A DNA stretch of 64,000 bases from the NCBI GenBank assembly GCA_902479075.1, contig CABSNK010000014.1, positions 4,550-68,549 on the forward strand, in the 5' to 3' direction. Position numbers and translations under genes: made by a program. Positions 15,175 through 23,645 of this stretch are shown here, piece after piece; positions within the stretch are counted from its first letter, which is position 1; each line of letters starts with the position of its first letter. The notes under the pieces are model-generated. The model worked only from the letters and a program-made list of their open reading frames with translations, was not told the DNA's origin and searched no databases. Origin of the DNA: an uncultured Collinsella sp. GTDB lineage: Bacteria > Actinomycetota > Coriobacteriia > Coriobacteriales > Coriobacteriaceae.

Positions 15175-16431
15175 CTAGGCGGACTTCTTCTTGCTGTCGG
15201 AGACCATCATGTAGACGGTGAGCACGACGGCGATGGCGGCGATCACAATGGCGCCGTAGAAGGACTGCTGGTAGGCGGCGCTGCCGGCCTCGGCGTGATA
15301 CAGCACGGCGGTGATGGGCTGGCTGATCCAGGTGGAAGCGGCATAACCCAAAAACATGATGCCGTAGTTGACGCCGATGTTGCTGGTACCAAAGGCGCCA
15401 CCGGTGAGCGGCGGGTAGATGACGAGCAGGGCGCCAAAGCTAAAGCCGAGCAGAGCGAGCGCCACAAAGAACATGGCCTGCGTAAAGCTCATCGACATGA
15501 TGACGAGTGCGACGATGGTGACGACAAGGCTGATGAGCAGCGACTTATAGGCGCCGAGCTTGTCGATGATCTGGCCAAAGGACAGGCGGCCGACCAGGTT
15601 GGCGCAGGTGTTGACGGAGACCACCACGCCGCCGAGGGCGACGGCCGCGGCGCTCGTGGGGTCGGCGAAGAGCTGGACGGCGGCGATGGAGGCAACCTTG
15701 CCCACGAGCAGGGTGCCAGCGGTAGCGGCAAAGGCAAAGGTGACGATGAGGACCCAGAAGCGCGGGGTCTTGACCATCTCGCCCGGGGTGAGGTCGCCGA
15801 AGGTGCCGGCGTGCGCGCCGCCCTTGGGTGCCTCGAAGCCCTCGGGCAGCCAACCGGCCTCGGGGGCCTTCAGGAACAGGGCGGAGGCGGCGATCGTCAC
15901 AAAGAAAATGACACCGAGTGTCTTGAGGGCGCCAAAGATGCCCAGGCTCGGGATGAGCAGCGAGGCGAGCACCGGGGACAGCACGGCAGGACCGGCGGTC
16001 GAAGCGGCGAGCGTAATACCGGAGGCGAGGCCCTTCTTGTCAATGAACCACTTTTGGCCGGTGGTGAGCGCGGGGTTGTAGCCCAGGCCGTTGCCGATGG
16101 CGGCGACGAGCGAGAACCACAGGTAGAACTGCCACGGCTCGGTGACGGTGCCGGACATGAACCAGCCCAGGCCGTAGCACACGGCGGCGGCGATCACGAC
16201 GTTGCGCGGGCCGATCTTATCGGAGATGCGGCCGGCGAAGATGCCCGTTACGGCCATGATGGTCTGAAAGACGGGGAAAGCCCAGGTAAGGGCACTCGAC
16301 CACTCGGGGTAGACGGCGAGCAGATTCTTGCTCACGACGGAATACAGCGCGATGGAGCTAATGAAGAACATGGTGACGCACGCGGCGGAAAGCACGACGG
16401 CGCGACCCTTGTTGGAGTTGGTGGAAGCCAT
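15175..16431 (-). CDS. OxlT-type MFS transporter
   Basis: A 418-residue major facilitator protein with 12 predicted helices and the cytoplasmic loop GRISDKIGPR between helices 2 and 3, typical of the oxalate/formate antiporter (OxlT) family; the matching loop in the second half is GRLSFGQIIDKLG. It would carry a small organic anion across the cytoplasmic membrane, with or without antiport. Second gene of the operon behind the SDR gene (66-base gap). Start ATG 16431 has only a weak AAAGAG site. Substrate unknown. Confidence 0.87.
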   Translation of the reverse strand: MASTNSNKGRAVVLSAACVTMFFISSIALYSVVSKNLLAVYPEWSSALTWAFPVFQTIMAVTGIFAGRISDKIGPRNVVIAAAVCYGLGWFMSGTVTEPWQFYLWFSLVAAIGNGLGYNPALTTGQKWFIDKKGLASGITLAASTAGPAVLSPVLASLLIPSLGIFGALKTLGVIFFVTIAASALFLKAPEAGWLPEGFEAPKGGAHAGTFGDLTPGEMVKTPRFWVLIVTFAFAATAGTLLVGKVASIAAVQLFADPTSAAAVALGGVVVSVNTCANLVGRLSFGQIIDKLGAYKSLLISLVVTIVALVIMSMSFTQAMFFVALALLGFSFGALLVIYPPLTGGAFGTSNIGVNYGIMFLGYAASTWISQPITAVLYHAEAGSAAYQQSFYGAIVIAAIAVVLTVYMMVSDSKKKSA

Positions 16432-16497
16432 TGGACTCTTTCTAATCGATACGGGGGAGGAGCGGGCGTGTCCGCGGGGCCTCCCTGTCAGGTTGGT

Positions 16498-17379
16498 TTA
16501 CTGGTCGGTTGGCTTGGCGACGCCGGACTCATCGGACCAAAGCTCGACACCCTTGTTCTTGAGGTAGTTGTCGGCATAGGCGCGACGGCCGCCGGGCTTG
16601 GCGGTGAGGTCGCCCATCATGTTGGAGAAGCCGCCGTCGACCTTGATGGCGTCGCCGGTGGTAAAGTCCGAGCGCTTGGACGCCAGGAACATGACGGCGT
16701 TGGCGATATCGCTGACCTCGCCGATGCGGCGCGTGGCGATCAGGCGGCTGCGGCTCTTTTCGACCTCGGGGTCGGCGTAGAAGTTGGCCGACATCGGGGT
16801 CTTAACGAAGCAAGGCTCGACGCAGTTGGAGCGGACGCCGTAGGGGCCCCACTCGGCGGCGAGCATCTTGGACATCATGTTGACGCCGGCCTTGGTGGAG
16901 CTGTACACGCCCGAGAACGTCTCGGGGGAGTGGCTGGCGACGGTCGAGATGTGCACCAGGCGGCCCTGGCCGGCCTTAATCATCTCGCGACCAAAGCGCT
17001 GCGAGGTGATGAAGTAGCCGGTGAGGTTGACGTTGATGACCTCGTTCCAGTCGGAGAGCGGCAGGTCTTCCATAGCTGCGAAACGCAGGATGCCGGCGGT
17101 GTTGACGAGAACGTCGACGCGGCCGAAGTCGGCGATGGTGGCGTCGACGGCGGCCTGAACCTCGGCCTCGTCGGTGGCGTTCATCTTGTAGCCCTCGGCG
17201 TGGATGCCAAACTCGGCGGCGAGGTCGGCGGCTGCGGCTTTGACCTTTTCCTCGTCCAGATCGAGCAGGACGACGTTGGCGCCATTGCGGGCGAACTCGC
17301 GGCAAATCTCGACGCCCATACCGCCGAGCGCGCCAGTCACGGCGCAGACATCGCCCTCGAGCTTAAGCCAATTGCTCAT
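16498..17379 (-). CDS. Short-chain dehydrogenase/reductase
   Basis: A 293-residue classical SDR enzyme: cofactor motif TGALGGMG (residues 15-22), acidic DLDEE after strand 2 (NAD preference), NTAG in place of the common NNAG, catalytic Ser in HISTVASHS, and YSSTKAG with the catalytic Tyr and Lys. The C-terminal extension of about 30 residues beyond the usual 250-260 is Lys/Asp rich. It oxidises or reduces a hydroxyl group of an unknown substrate in the cytoplasm. First gene of the operon and divergent from the LysR gene, which likely controls it. Confidence 0.88.
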   Translation of the reverse strand: MSNWLKLEGDVCAVTGALGGMGVEICREFARNGANVVLLDLDEEKVKAAAADLAAEFGIHAEGYKMNATDEAEVQAAVDATIADFGRVDVLVNTAGILRFAAMEDLPLSDWNEVINVNLTGYFITSQRFGREMIKAGQGRLVHISTVASHSPETFSGVYSSTKAGVNMMSKMLAAEWGPYGVRSNCVEPCFVKTPMSANFYADPEVEKSRSRLIATRRIGEVSDIANAVMFLASKRSDFTTGDAIKVDGGFSNMMGDLTAKPGGRRAYADNYLKNKGVELWSDESGVAKPTDQ

Positions 17380-17448
17380 AGGAACTTCCCTTCTTGTGCC
17401 TCCCGATGGGTCGCTCCCATTAACCGACCCACGTGGTTTTCGCTGGTT

Positions 17449-17477
17449 ATCGTATGCTTTGCATTTGTGCAGGTGAA
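17449..17477 (-). promoter_or_regulatory. Candidate promoter of the SDR operon
   Basis: On the minus strand TTCACC (17477-17472) and TACGAT (17454-17449) are spaced by 17 bases, 70 bases before the SDR start. A small palindrome TAACCA A TGGTTTA lies at about 17500-17514, in a position where the divergent LysR protein could bind. Confidence 0.4.
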
Positions 17478-17612
17478 TTGCATATTTGTTAGAATGGCGT
17501 TAACCAATGGTTTATAGCTCGCAAGACGATGTGTCCTTAATTGAGTGTGTGACCTGCCAAAACGATCCCCTTTGGCAGTTCGTTGCCATACGTCTGGAAA
17601 CAGGAGATTGAC

Positions 17613-18491
17613 GTGTACGATCGACGACTTGAGGCCATATCGGCCGCCGCGGAGCTGGGAAGCTTCTCTCGGGCGGCGGCAGAATTGCGCGTTTCGACCC
17701 CGGCGCTCGTCAAGCAGGTGTCGGGTTTCGAGGCCGAGTTCGGCATCACGTTGTTCGAGCGCTCGCACTCGGGCGTCAAGGTGACGCCGGCCGGCGCACT
17801 GCTGGTGGACGACGCGCGCTCGATCATGCGGCAGTCCGAGGACGCGCTGCGCCGTGCCCGACGCGCGGCGGGCGATGGTGGTGCCGTGCGCCTGGGCGTG
17901 TCAATGATGTGCCCAGGACGCCAGACGCTGTCGATGTGGTCGGGCATCCACGATCTGGAACCGTCGCTACGATTTGAGATCGTGCCGGTAAGTGACCTCT
18001 ACGACGAGCGCGAGACCGTCATGCGCAGCTTGGGCCGCGAGGTCGATGTGGTGCAGTCGAGTTTTTCTACCCCACGCTGGGGCGACGCTTGCCAAAAGCT
18101 CCACATCGTTAACGTACCGTTTTATATCGACCTGCCGCGCGCGAGCCCGCTGGCGCGCAAGAATCGCATTACGGTTGCCGACCTAGAGGGCATGCGCCTG
18201 CGCGTGCTCCGTCACGGCAACGATGCGATGGACAGCCTACGCATCGACCTTTTGGCCGACGGCGGCGTGGACGTGATCGATGTGGATAGCTTTGACTTTG
18301 CGCTCTTTAACGAGGCGGAGGAAAAGGGCGATGCGGTACTCACCTGTGGCGCATGGTCAGGGGTGCACCCGGCCTTTGTGGGCGTGCCGTTCCTGTGCGG
18401 GCGAGAGGTGCCGGTCTTTTTGCACTATCCGCTCGAGCCCACCCTCCAAGTCCAAAAATTCGTCAACGCCATGGCCCAACTTCTCAAATAG
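17613..18491 (+). CDS. LysR-family transcriptional regulator
   Basis: A 292-residue LysR regulator. The N-terminal winged helix reads ISAAAELGSFSRAAAELRVSTPALVKQVSGFEAE, followed by the LysR linker helix and a substrate-binding domain (from GAVRLGVSM). The GTG at 17613 is chosen because CAGGAG lies 6 bases upstream; a TTG 30 bases earlier has no ribosome site. It is divergent from the SDR-MFS-Gfo operon across a 233-base gap and most likely regulates it in response to a substrate or intermediate. Confidence 0.88.
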   Translation: MYDRRLEAISAAAELGSFSRAAAELRVSTPALVKQVSGFEAEFGITLFERSHSGVKVTPAGALLVDDARSIMRQSEDALRRARRAAGDGGAVRLGVSMMCPGRQTLSMWSGIHDLEPSLRFEIVPVSDLYDERETVMRSLGREVDVVQSSFSTPRWGDACQKLHIVNVPFYIDLPRASPLARKNRITVADLEGMRLRVLRHGNDAMDSLRIDLLADGGVDVIDVDSFDFALFNEAEEKGDAVLTCGAWSGVHPAFVGVPFLCGREVPVFLHYPLEPTLQVQKFVNAMAQLLK

Positions 18492-18528
18492 CTCATTTGG
18501 GACGGGGCTTTTTGACTCCTTACAAAAT

Positions 18529-18556
18529 GAGGCCCTGGCCAAACGGCCAGGGCCTC
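18529..18556. terminator. Bidirectional terminator between LysR and ABC genes
   Basis: A perfect 12-base stem GAGGCCCTGGCC / GGCCAGGGCCTC with an AAAC loop. T-rich sequence follows on the plus strand, and AAAA on the left becomes TTTT for minus-strand transcription. Confidence 0.8.
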
Positions 18557-18596
18557 ACCACTTCTTTTCAGGCTGCGAGAAAAGACTGTGTGCGTA

Positions 18597-18700
18597 GGAC
18601 CTCCCCGAGGGAGACGGGGTGTTTGCTCCGCGCGCAGTTTCGCAGCGAAGCGAGAATGTTTGAGCACGGAGTAAACACCCCGTCTCCCTCGGGGAGGTCC
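18597..18700. repeat. 34-base-arm GC-rich inverted repeat
   Basis: Arms at 18597-18630 and 18667-18700 pair at 33 of 34 positions (inner part GAGGGAGACGGGGTGTTT). The 36-base interior is CGCAGTTTCGCAGCGAAGCG-like and itself palindromic. It stands just behind the stop of the ABC gene, in the convergent gap to LysR. Confidence 0.9.
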
Positions 18701-18726
18701 GTTGGGAGCGTAGGGGCTGTTTTGAG

Positions 18727-20646
18727 CTACTCCAGCTCAAACGCTCCGGTATAGAGCTGGTAGTAATACCCGCGCTTGGCGATAAGCTCGTCGTGGTTGC
18801 CGCGCTCGATGATGCGGCCGTGGTCCAGGCAGATAATCGCGTCGGAGTTGCGCACGGTGGAGAGACGGTGCGCGATGACAAACGTCGTGCGGCCCTCCAT
18901 GAGCTTATCCATGCCGGCCTGCACGATGGCCTCGGTGCGGGTGTCGATGGAGCTCGTGGCCTCGTCCAGAATCATTGCCGGCGGATCGGCGACGGCGGCG
19001 CGTGCGATCGAAATCAGCTGGCGCTGGCCCTGCGACAGCTGCGCGCCGTTGCCGGTGAGCATGGTGTCGTAGCCGTCGGGCAGGCGGGTGATAAAGTCGT
19101 CCGCGCCCGCGAGCTTGGCCGCCGCGATGCACTCCTCGTCGGTGGCGTCCAAGTTGCCGTAGCGGATGTTGTCCATCACGGTGCCGGTGAACAGGTTCAC
19201 GTCCTGCAGCACCACGCCCAGCGAGCGGCGCAGATCGGCCTTGCGGATCTTGTTGACGTTGATGCCGTCGTAGCGAATTTTGCCGTCGGCGATGTCATAG
19301 AAGCGGTTGATGAGGTTGGTGATGGTCGTCTTGCCGGCACCGGTGGCGCCGACAAACGCGACCTTCTGGCCCGGCTTGGCAAACACGGACACGCCGTGCA
19401 ACACCTCGTGGTCGGGCGTGTAGCCAAAGTCGACGTTGTCCATGACCAGGTCGCCGCGCAGCGGTACGTACTCGATCTCGCCGGTTGCACGGTGCGGGTG
19501 TTTCCACGCCCACATGCCGGTGTGGTGGTCGGCCTCCTCGAGCTGCCAGGTATCGGGGTTCACCTGCGCGTTGACGAGCGTCACGTAGCCTTCGTCGGTC
19601 TCGGGCTTCTCGTCGATGAGCTCAAAGATGCGGTCGGCGCCGGCGAGGCCCATGACCACGGCGTTGATCTGCTGCGAGATCTGGCCGATCTGTCCGCAGA
19701 ACTGCTTGGTCATGTTGAGGAACGGCACCACGACGGCGATGGACAGCGCCATACCCGAGATGCTCAGGTTGGGCACGCCCAGCGCCAGGAAAATGCCGCC
19801 GGCAAGGGCCACCAGCACGTAGAGCAGATTGCCCAGGTTCATAAGGATGGGCATGAGGATGTTGGCGTACATGTTGGCCTTCTGCGATACCTCGAAGAGC
19901 TTTTCGTTGCGCTCGTCAAAATCGGCCTCGGCGGCAGACTCGTGGCAGAATGCCTTGACGACCTTCTGGCCGTTCATGACTTCCTCGATATGACCCTCGA
20001 CCACGCCGAGCTCGGTCTGCTGCGCAATGAAGAAGCGCGCGGAGTTGGAGCCGAGCAGCTTGGTCATAAAGGTCATAAAGGCGACGCCTGCCACAATGAC
20101 CAGGCACATCCAAACGCTGTAGTACAGCATGATAAAGAACACCGTGACGATGACGATGGTCGTCATGAGCAGGTTGGGCAGCGACTGGCTGATCATCTGG
20201 CGCAGCGTGTCGATGTCGTTGGTGTAGTGGCTCATGATGTCGCCGCGCTGGTGCGTGTCGAAGTAGCGAATCGGCAGGTCCTGCATGCGGTTGAACATCT
20301 TCTCGCGCAGCTTCTCGAGCGAGCCCTGCGTGACGATGGCCATGGCGCGGTTCCAGAAGAGCGAGGACAGGATGCCGACGCCGTAGATGCAGGCGAGGGT
20401 GGTCACGAGCTGTGCGATCTTGGGCTGTGCGGCTTCCCAATCGCCCGACTGCCACGATTCGCTAATAATCTGCAGAGCGCTCTGAAGGAAGGTCGCACCG
20501 ATGGAGTTGATGATGGCGCAGAGCACCACGCCGACAACGACGAGGGGCAAAAGCACGGGGTAGAAGCCAAAGAGCGTCTTGATGAGGCGCGACATGGTGC
20601 CGCCCTTGCGGTTGAGTGCGCGCTCGGCGGTCGTTGCCTTACTCAT
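18727..20646 (-). CDS. ABC exporter subunit with canonical ATPase site
   Basis: A 639-residue half-transporter: six-helix exporter membrane domain (residues 20-330), then an ATP-binding domain with Walker A GATGAGKTT, signature LSQGQRQ, Walker B MILDEATSSID (catalytic Glu present) and switch His in VIAHRLST. Between the domains is an extra stretch (about residues 365-410, DTWQLEEADHHTGMW) not found in short members. It overlaps the preceding subunit gene by 8 bases (ATGAGTAA) and has GGAAGGAGG before its start. The two subunits likely form a heterodimeric drug or lipid exporter in the cytoplasmic membrane, controlled by the MarR gene at the head of the operon. Confidence 0.9.
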   Translation of the reverse strand: MSKATTAERALNRKGGTMSRLIKTLFGFYPVLLPLVVVGVVLCAIINSIGATFLQSALQIISESWQSGDWEAAQPKIAQLVTTLACIYGVGILSSLFWNRAMAIVTQGSLEKLREKMFNRMQDLPIRYFDTHQRGDIMSHYTNDIDTLRQMISQSLPNLLMTTIVIVTVFFIMLYYSVWMCLVIVAGVAFMTFMTKLLGSNSARFFIAQQTELGVVEGHIEEVMNGQKVVKAFCHESAAEADFDERNEKLFEVSQKANMYANILMPILMNLGNLLYVLVALAGGIFLALGVPNLSISGMALSIAVVVPFLNMTKQFCGQIGQISQQINAVVMGLAGADRIFELIDEKPETDEGYVTLVNAQVNPDTWQLEEADHHTGMWAWKHPHRATGEIEYVPLRGDLVMDNVDFGYTPDHEVLHGVSVFAKPGQKVAFVGATGAGKTTITNLINRFYDIADGKIRYDGINVNKIRKADLRRSLGVVLQDVNLFTGTVMDNIRYGNLDATDEECIAAAKLAGADDFITRLPDGYDTMLTGNGAQLSQGQRQLISIARAAVADPPAMILDEATSSIDTRTEAIVQAGMDKLMEGRTTFVIAHRLSTVRNSDAIICLDHGRIIERGNHDELIAKRGYYYQLYTGAFELE

Positions 20647-22453
20647 GTGCCTCGCCTCCTTCCTGGGTCTGGGCTTGCGTTGCGGATGCCTCGGTGTCGG
20701 CCTCGACGGCCCCTTCGCCCTCGGCAGACATCTTGTTTTGCGAGGTAAAGGTCTCGCGGTAGATCTCGCTTGTCTTGAGCAGCTCGTCATGGTTGCCGAT
20801 TTGCGCGATGCGGCCACCCTCCATGACGATGATGCGGTCTGCGTCCTGCACGGAGCTGATGCGCTGGGCGATGATGAGCTTGGTCGTGTTGGGCAGATAG
20901 CTTGCCAATCCTGCGCGGATCTTGGCGTCGGTCTTGGTGTCGACGGCGCTGGTGGAGTCGTCCAGGATCAAGATCTTGGGGCGACGCAGCAGGGCACGCG
21001 CAATGCACAGGCGCTGCTTCTGACCGCCGGAAACATTGGAGCCGCCCTGCTCGATCCAGGTGTCATAACCCTTGGGGAAGCCATCGACAAACTCATCGGC
21101 GCAGGCCAGATGTGCCGCCTCGCGGACTTCCTCGTCGGTGGCGTTCGGGTCGCCCCAGCGCAGGTTTTCGGCAATGGTGCCGCTAAACAGTACGTTTTTC
21201 TGCAGCACCATGGCCACCTGGTGGCGCAGGGCGTCCAAGTCGTAGTCGCGCACGTCCATGCCGCCCACGCGCACGGTGCCCTCGGTGGCGTCGTACAGGC
21301 GGGCGATGAGGTTAACGAGCGTGGACTTGGCCGAGCCGGTACCGCCGATGATGCCGATGGTTTCGCCGCTCTTAATGTGCAGGTCGATATCGTCGAGCGC
21401 CTGGCGCTTTGCATGCGCGGAATACTTAAAGCTCACGTGGTCAAAGTCGATGGAACCGTCGGTAACCTCGAGCACGGGCTCGGCGGGATCGGCGATCGTG
21501 GGCTCGGCGGCCAGCACCTCGGTAATGCGGTGCGCCGATTCGTCGGCCATGGTCACCATGACAAAGATCATCGACAGCTGCATCAGGCTCATGAGGATCG
21601 CGAAGCCATAGGTAAAGATCGAGGAGAGCTGGCCCACGTCGAACAGCGTGCCCTGGCTCGTGATGATGAGCTTGGATCCCAGGTAGATGATGACGACAAA
21701 TGCGCCGTTGACGCAGATGTTCATCATGGGGTTGTTAAAGGCGAGCAGCTTCTCGGCGCGGGTGAAGTCCATCTGGACGTCGCGCGCGGCGGTGGCGAAC
21801 TTCTCCTTCTCAAAGTCTTCGCGCACATAGCTCTTGACCACGCGCATGCCGGTGACGTTTTCCTCGACGGACTCGTTAAGGGCGTCGTACTTGTGGAACA
21901 CGCGCGAGAAGATGGGGCGTACCTTAAAGATGATAAAGAACAGTCCAAAGCCCAGCAGCGGAATGATGACCAGGTAGACCATGGCGACGCTGCCGCCCAT
22001 GATAAATGCCATGGTAAAAGCGAAGATCAAGACCAGCGGCGCGCGCACGGCGATACGGATGATCATCATAAAGGCCTGCTGAACGTTGTTGATGTCAGTG
22101 GTCAGACGCGTGACGAGCGAGGAGCTCGAGAACTCATCGATGTTGGCAAAGCTGAACGTCTGGATCTTGTAGAACAGGTCGTGACGCAGGTTCTTGGCGA
22201 AGCCGCAGCTCGCATGGCTGCAGGTGACGCCGGCAGCGGCACCAAAAGCAAGCGACGTCAGTGCGATGAGCACCAAAAAGCCTGCGGTGGGAAGCATCTC
22301 GGCTACGGTGGCACCGTCTTTGATGGCGTCGATCAGGTTGGCGGTGATAAATGGAATCAGCACCTCGCAGAGCACCTCGCCAAGCACGAGCAATGGCGTG
22401 GCAACAGCGACTTTCATATAGTCGCGGATGCTGCCCATGAGGGTTTTAATCAT
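20639..22453 (-). CDS. ABC exporter subunit with degenerate ATPase site
   Basis: A 604-residue half-transporter with six helices and an ATP-binding domain. Walker A is GGTGSAKST, signature NVSGGQKQR, but Walker B reads ILILDDSTSAVD, with Asp where the catalytic Glu should be, and the switch segment reads IIAQRISS, with Gln in place of His. This is the pattern of the non-catalytic subunit in heterodimeric exporters such as TM287/288. A Glu/Ala-rich tail of about 30 residues ends the protein. It overlaps marR by 8 bases upstream and its partner by 8 bases downstream, so the three genes are translationally coupled. Confidence 0.9.
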   Translation of the reverse strand: MIKTLMGSIRDYMKVAVATPLLVLGEVLCEVLIPFITANLIDAIKDGATVAEMLPTAGFLVLIALTSLAFGAAAGVTCSHASCGFAKNLRHDLFYKIQTFSFANIDEFSSSSLVTRLTTDINNVQQAFMMIIRIAVRAPLVLIFAFTMAFIMGGSVAMVYLVIIPLLGFGLFFIIFKVRPIFSRVFHKYDALNESVEENVTGMRVVKSYVREDFEKEKFATAARDVQMDFTRAEKLLAFNNPMMNICVNGAFVVIIYLGSKLIITSQGTLFDVGQLSSIFTYGFAILMSLMQLSMIFVMVTMADESAHRITEVLAAEPTIADPAEPVLEVTDGSIDFDHVSFKYSAHAKRQALDDIDLHIKSGETIGIIGGTGSAKSTLVNLIARLYDATEGTVRVGGMDVRDYDLDALRHQVAMVLQKNVLFSGTIAENLRWGDPNATDEEVREAAHLACADEFVDGFPKGYDTWIEQGGSNVSGGQKQRLCIARALLRRPKILILDDSTSAVDTKTDAKIRAGLASYLPNTTKLIIAQRISSVQDADRIIVMEGGRIAQIGNHDELLKTSEIYRETFTSQNKMSAEGEGAVEADTEASATQAQTQEGGEAHE

Positions 22454-22952
22454 CCAGTTCCTCCCAGGTTACACGGATTTTCTCGAGCATTTCGGCGAGC
22501 TGCTCGCGCTCGTCGTGAGTGAGGGCACTAAAGGCCCGTTCTCTAAAGCGGATGCGGGCCGCCTGGTCGATGCGGGCGTTTTCCCGGCCGGTTTCGGTCA
22601 GGCGAATGGTGAGTTGCCGTCGATCCTTGGGGTTACGGCTGCGCTCGATGAGGCCGTTGACCTCGAGCTTGGACAGGATCTCGGAAAGCGACCCCGGCTT
22701 GAGGTCAAAGTGCATGCCGAGTTCCTGCTGCGACATCTCGCCGCCGGGCTGCTTGGCCAGCAGGCAGATGATGGGCGCCTTGCCGGACACGCCTCCGCCA
22801 TGAAAATGCATGTAATGGCCGCAAAAACCCAGGCCGCTCAGGATGCGCTTGGCGAGTTTGTCTTCGGCACTGACCGCTTCGGGTACATCCGCCGGCTGTG
22901 ACGGGTCGCCGCCGGGCTCGTGCGAACAAAGGTTAAGAGGTTCATCGCACAT
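22446..22952 (-). CDS. MarR-family transcriptional regulator
   Basis: A 168-residue MarR-type winged-helix protein: core helix-turn-helix MSQQELGMHFDLKPGSLSEILSKLEVNGLIER followed by the wing NPKDRRQLTIRLTETG. An N-terminal extension of about 40 residues holds several Cys and His residues (LCSHEPGG, GFCGHYMHFHGGG), which could bind metal or sense redox state; this is an inference. First gene of the operon with the two ABC subunits, so it probably represses its own operon until a ligand is bound. Confidence 0.88.
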   Translation of the reverse strand: MCDEPLNLCSHEPGGDPSQPADVPEAVSAEDKLAKRILSGLGFCGHYMHFHGGGVSGKAPIICLLAKQPGGEMSQQELGMHFDLKPGSLSEILSKLEVNGLIERSRNPKDRRQLTIRLTETGRENARIDQAARIRFRERAFSALTHDEREQLAEMLEKIRVTWEELDD

Positions 22953-22973
22953 GAATTAGTGTTGCTCCTTTCT

Positions 22974-23009
22974 TTAGTTAGGTAGTGGAATTGTTTTGTG
23001 CCTAACCAA
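22974..23009 (-). promoter_or_regulatory. Candidate MarR operator in the marR-ABC promoter
   Basis: TTAGTTAGG (22974-22982) and CCTAACCAA (23001-23009) are inverted with one mismatch, 18 bases apart, just upstream of the marR start. Two half-sites at promoter spacing would suit autoregulation. The -35 and -10 boxes are weak matches. Confidence 0.4.
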
Positions 23010-23053
23010 TCTAGGAGCATGAGAAATGAATGTCAAGGTACCAAACTTATTAA

Positions 23054-23205
23054 GTTACGGCGTTTTGCCAAACGCCGTAACCGCTCGACGTTGCAAACGT
23101 TCCTAAGCGGCAATCTGGCGTTCAATCGTCGGGCATGGCCACAAGGCCTATGCCCTCCTCTTTCACGTCACCTTGCTCGCTTAGGAACGCTTTCGCTGTC
23201 CGTCC
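23054..23205 (+). repeat. Family C structured element, copy 1
   Basis: Opens with the hairpin GTTACGGCG TTTTGCCAAA CGCCGTAAC, then GCTCGACGTTGC, then a long stem CGTTCCTAAGCG / CGCTTAGGAACG enclosing GCAATCTGGCGTTCAA and a variable inner hairpin (GGGCATGG.../...CCTATGCCC), and closes with TTTCGCTGTCCGTCC. Same layout as the copies at 43668, 59245 and 37721 but with different stem sequences. It lies in the 693-base gap between marR and the kinase gene; that gap holds this element, a family B repeat and a family D repeat, and no gene. Confidence 0.8.
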
Positions 23206-23239
23206 TCAATCTGCAGCGCTGCCTCGGTTGGCATTTGAG

Positions 23240-23272
23240 TGATCCGTGGGGGACGGAGGAAAACGAATCATT
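23240..23272. repeat. Family B 33-base repeat, intergenic copy
   Basis: TGATCCGTGGGGGACGGAGG continuing to AATCATT, 33 bases. The second copy, also 33 bases, is inside the M20 peptidase gene at 42106-42138. Confidence 0.8.
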
Positions 23273-23310
23273 TTGGGCTGCGGTGACACCCTTTCGAAGT
23301 TGCTTTGTCC

Positions 23311-23462
23311 AAAACTATGCCGGATTACTACGATGAATTCGAAATATCAGACCTCGGCATTGTTTTTCGTAAAATCACAAGCTGTCTACCTGCGGTTTTT
23401 CCGGAGTGCAATTCGTTGTGGTTGGAAGCTGACGGTTTATCGTAGTAATCCGGCATAGTTTT
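23311..23462. repeat. Family D long inverted repeat, copy 2
   Basis: Perfect 24-base arms (23311-23334 and 23439-23462; inner part GCCGGATTACTACGAT) enclose 104 bases that contain CTACCTGCGGTTTTT, as in copy 1 at 13736-13895. Possible non-autonomous mobile element or structured RNA. Confidence 0.85.
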
Positions 23463-23645
23463 GGAATGGTAGTAAATAGATGGCAGCTACTGTGCCGCTA
23501 CCGCCGCGATTTTGCCTCCCATTTCCGTAACCTTTCCGCAACAATGTGCCCTCCTCGGCGCCTGCGCCCGCTTGCAACGTCCCCTGCGCTACACTTAGTC
23601 GCACTGTGGCGCCGTCGCGTCGCACCCGACCCAAGGGGGACACTC

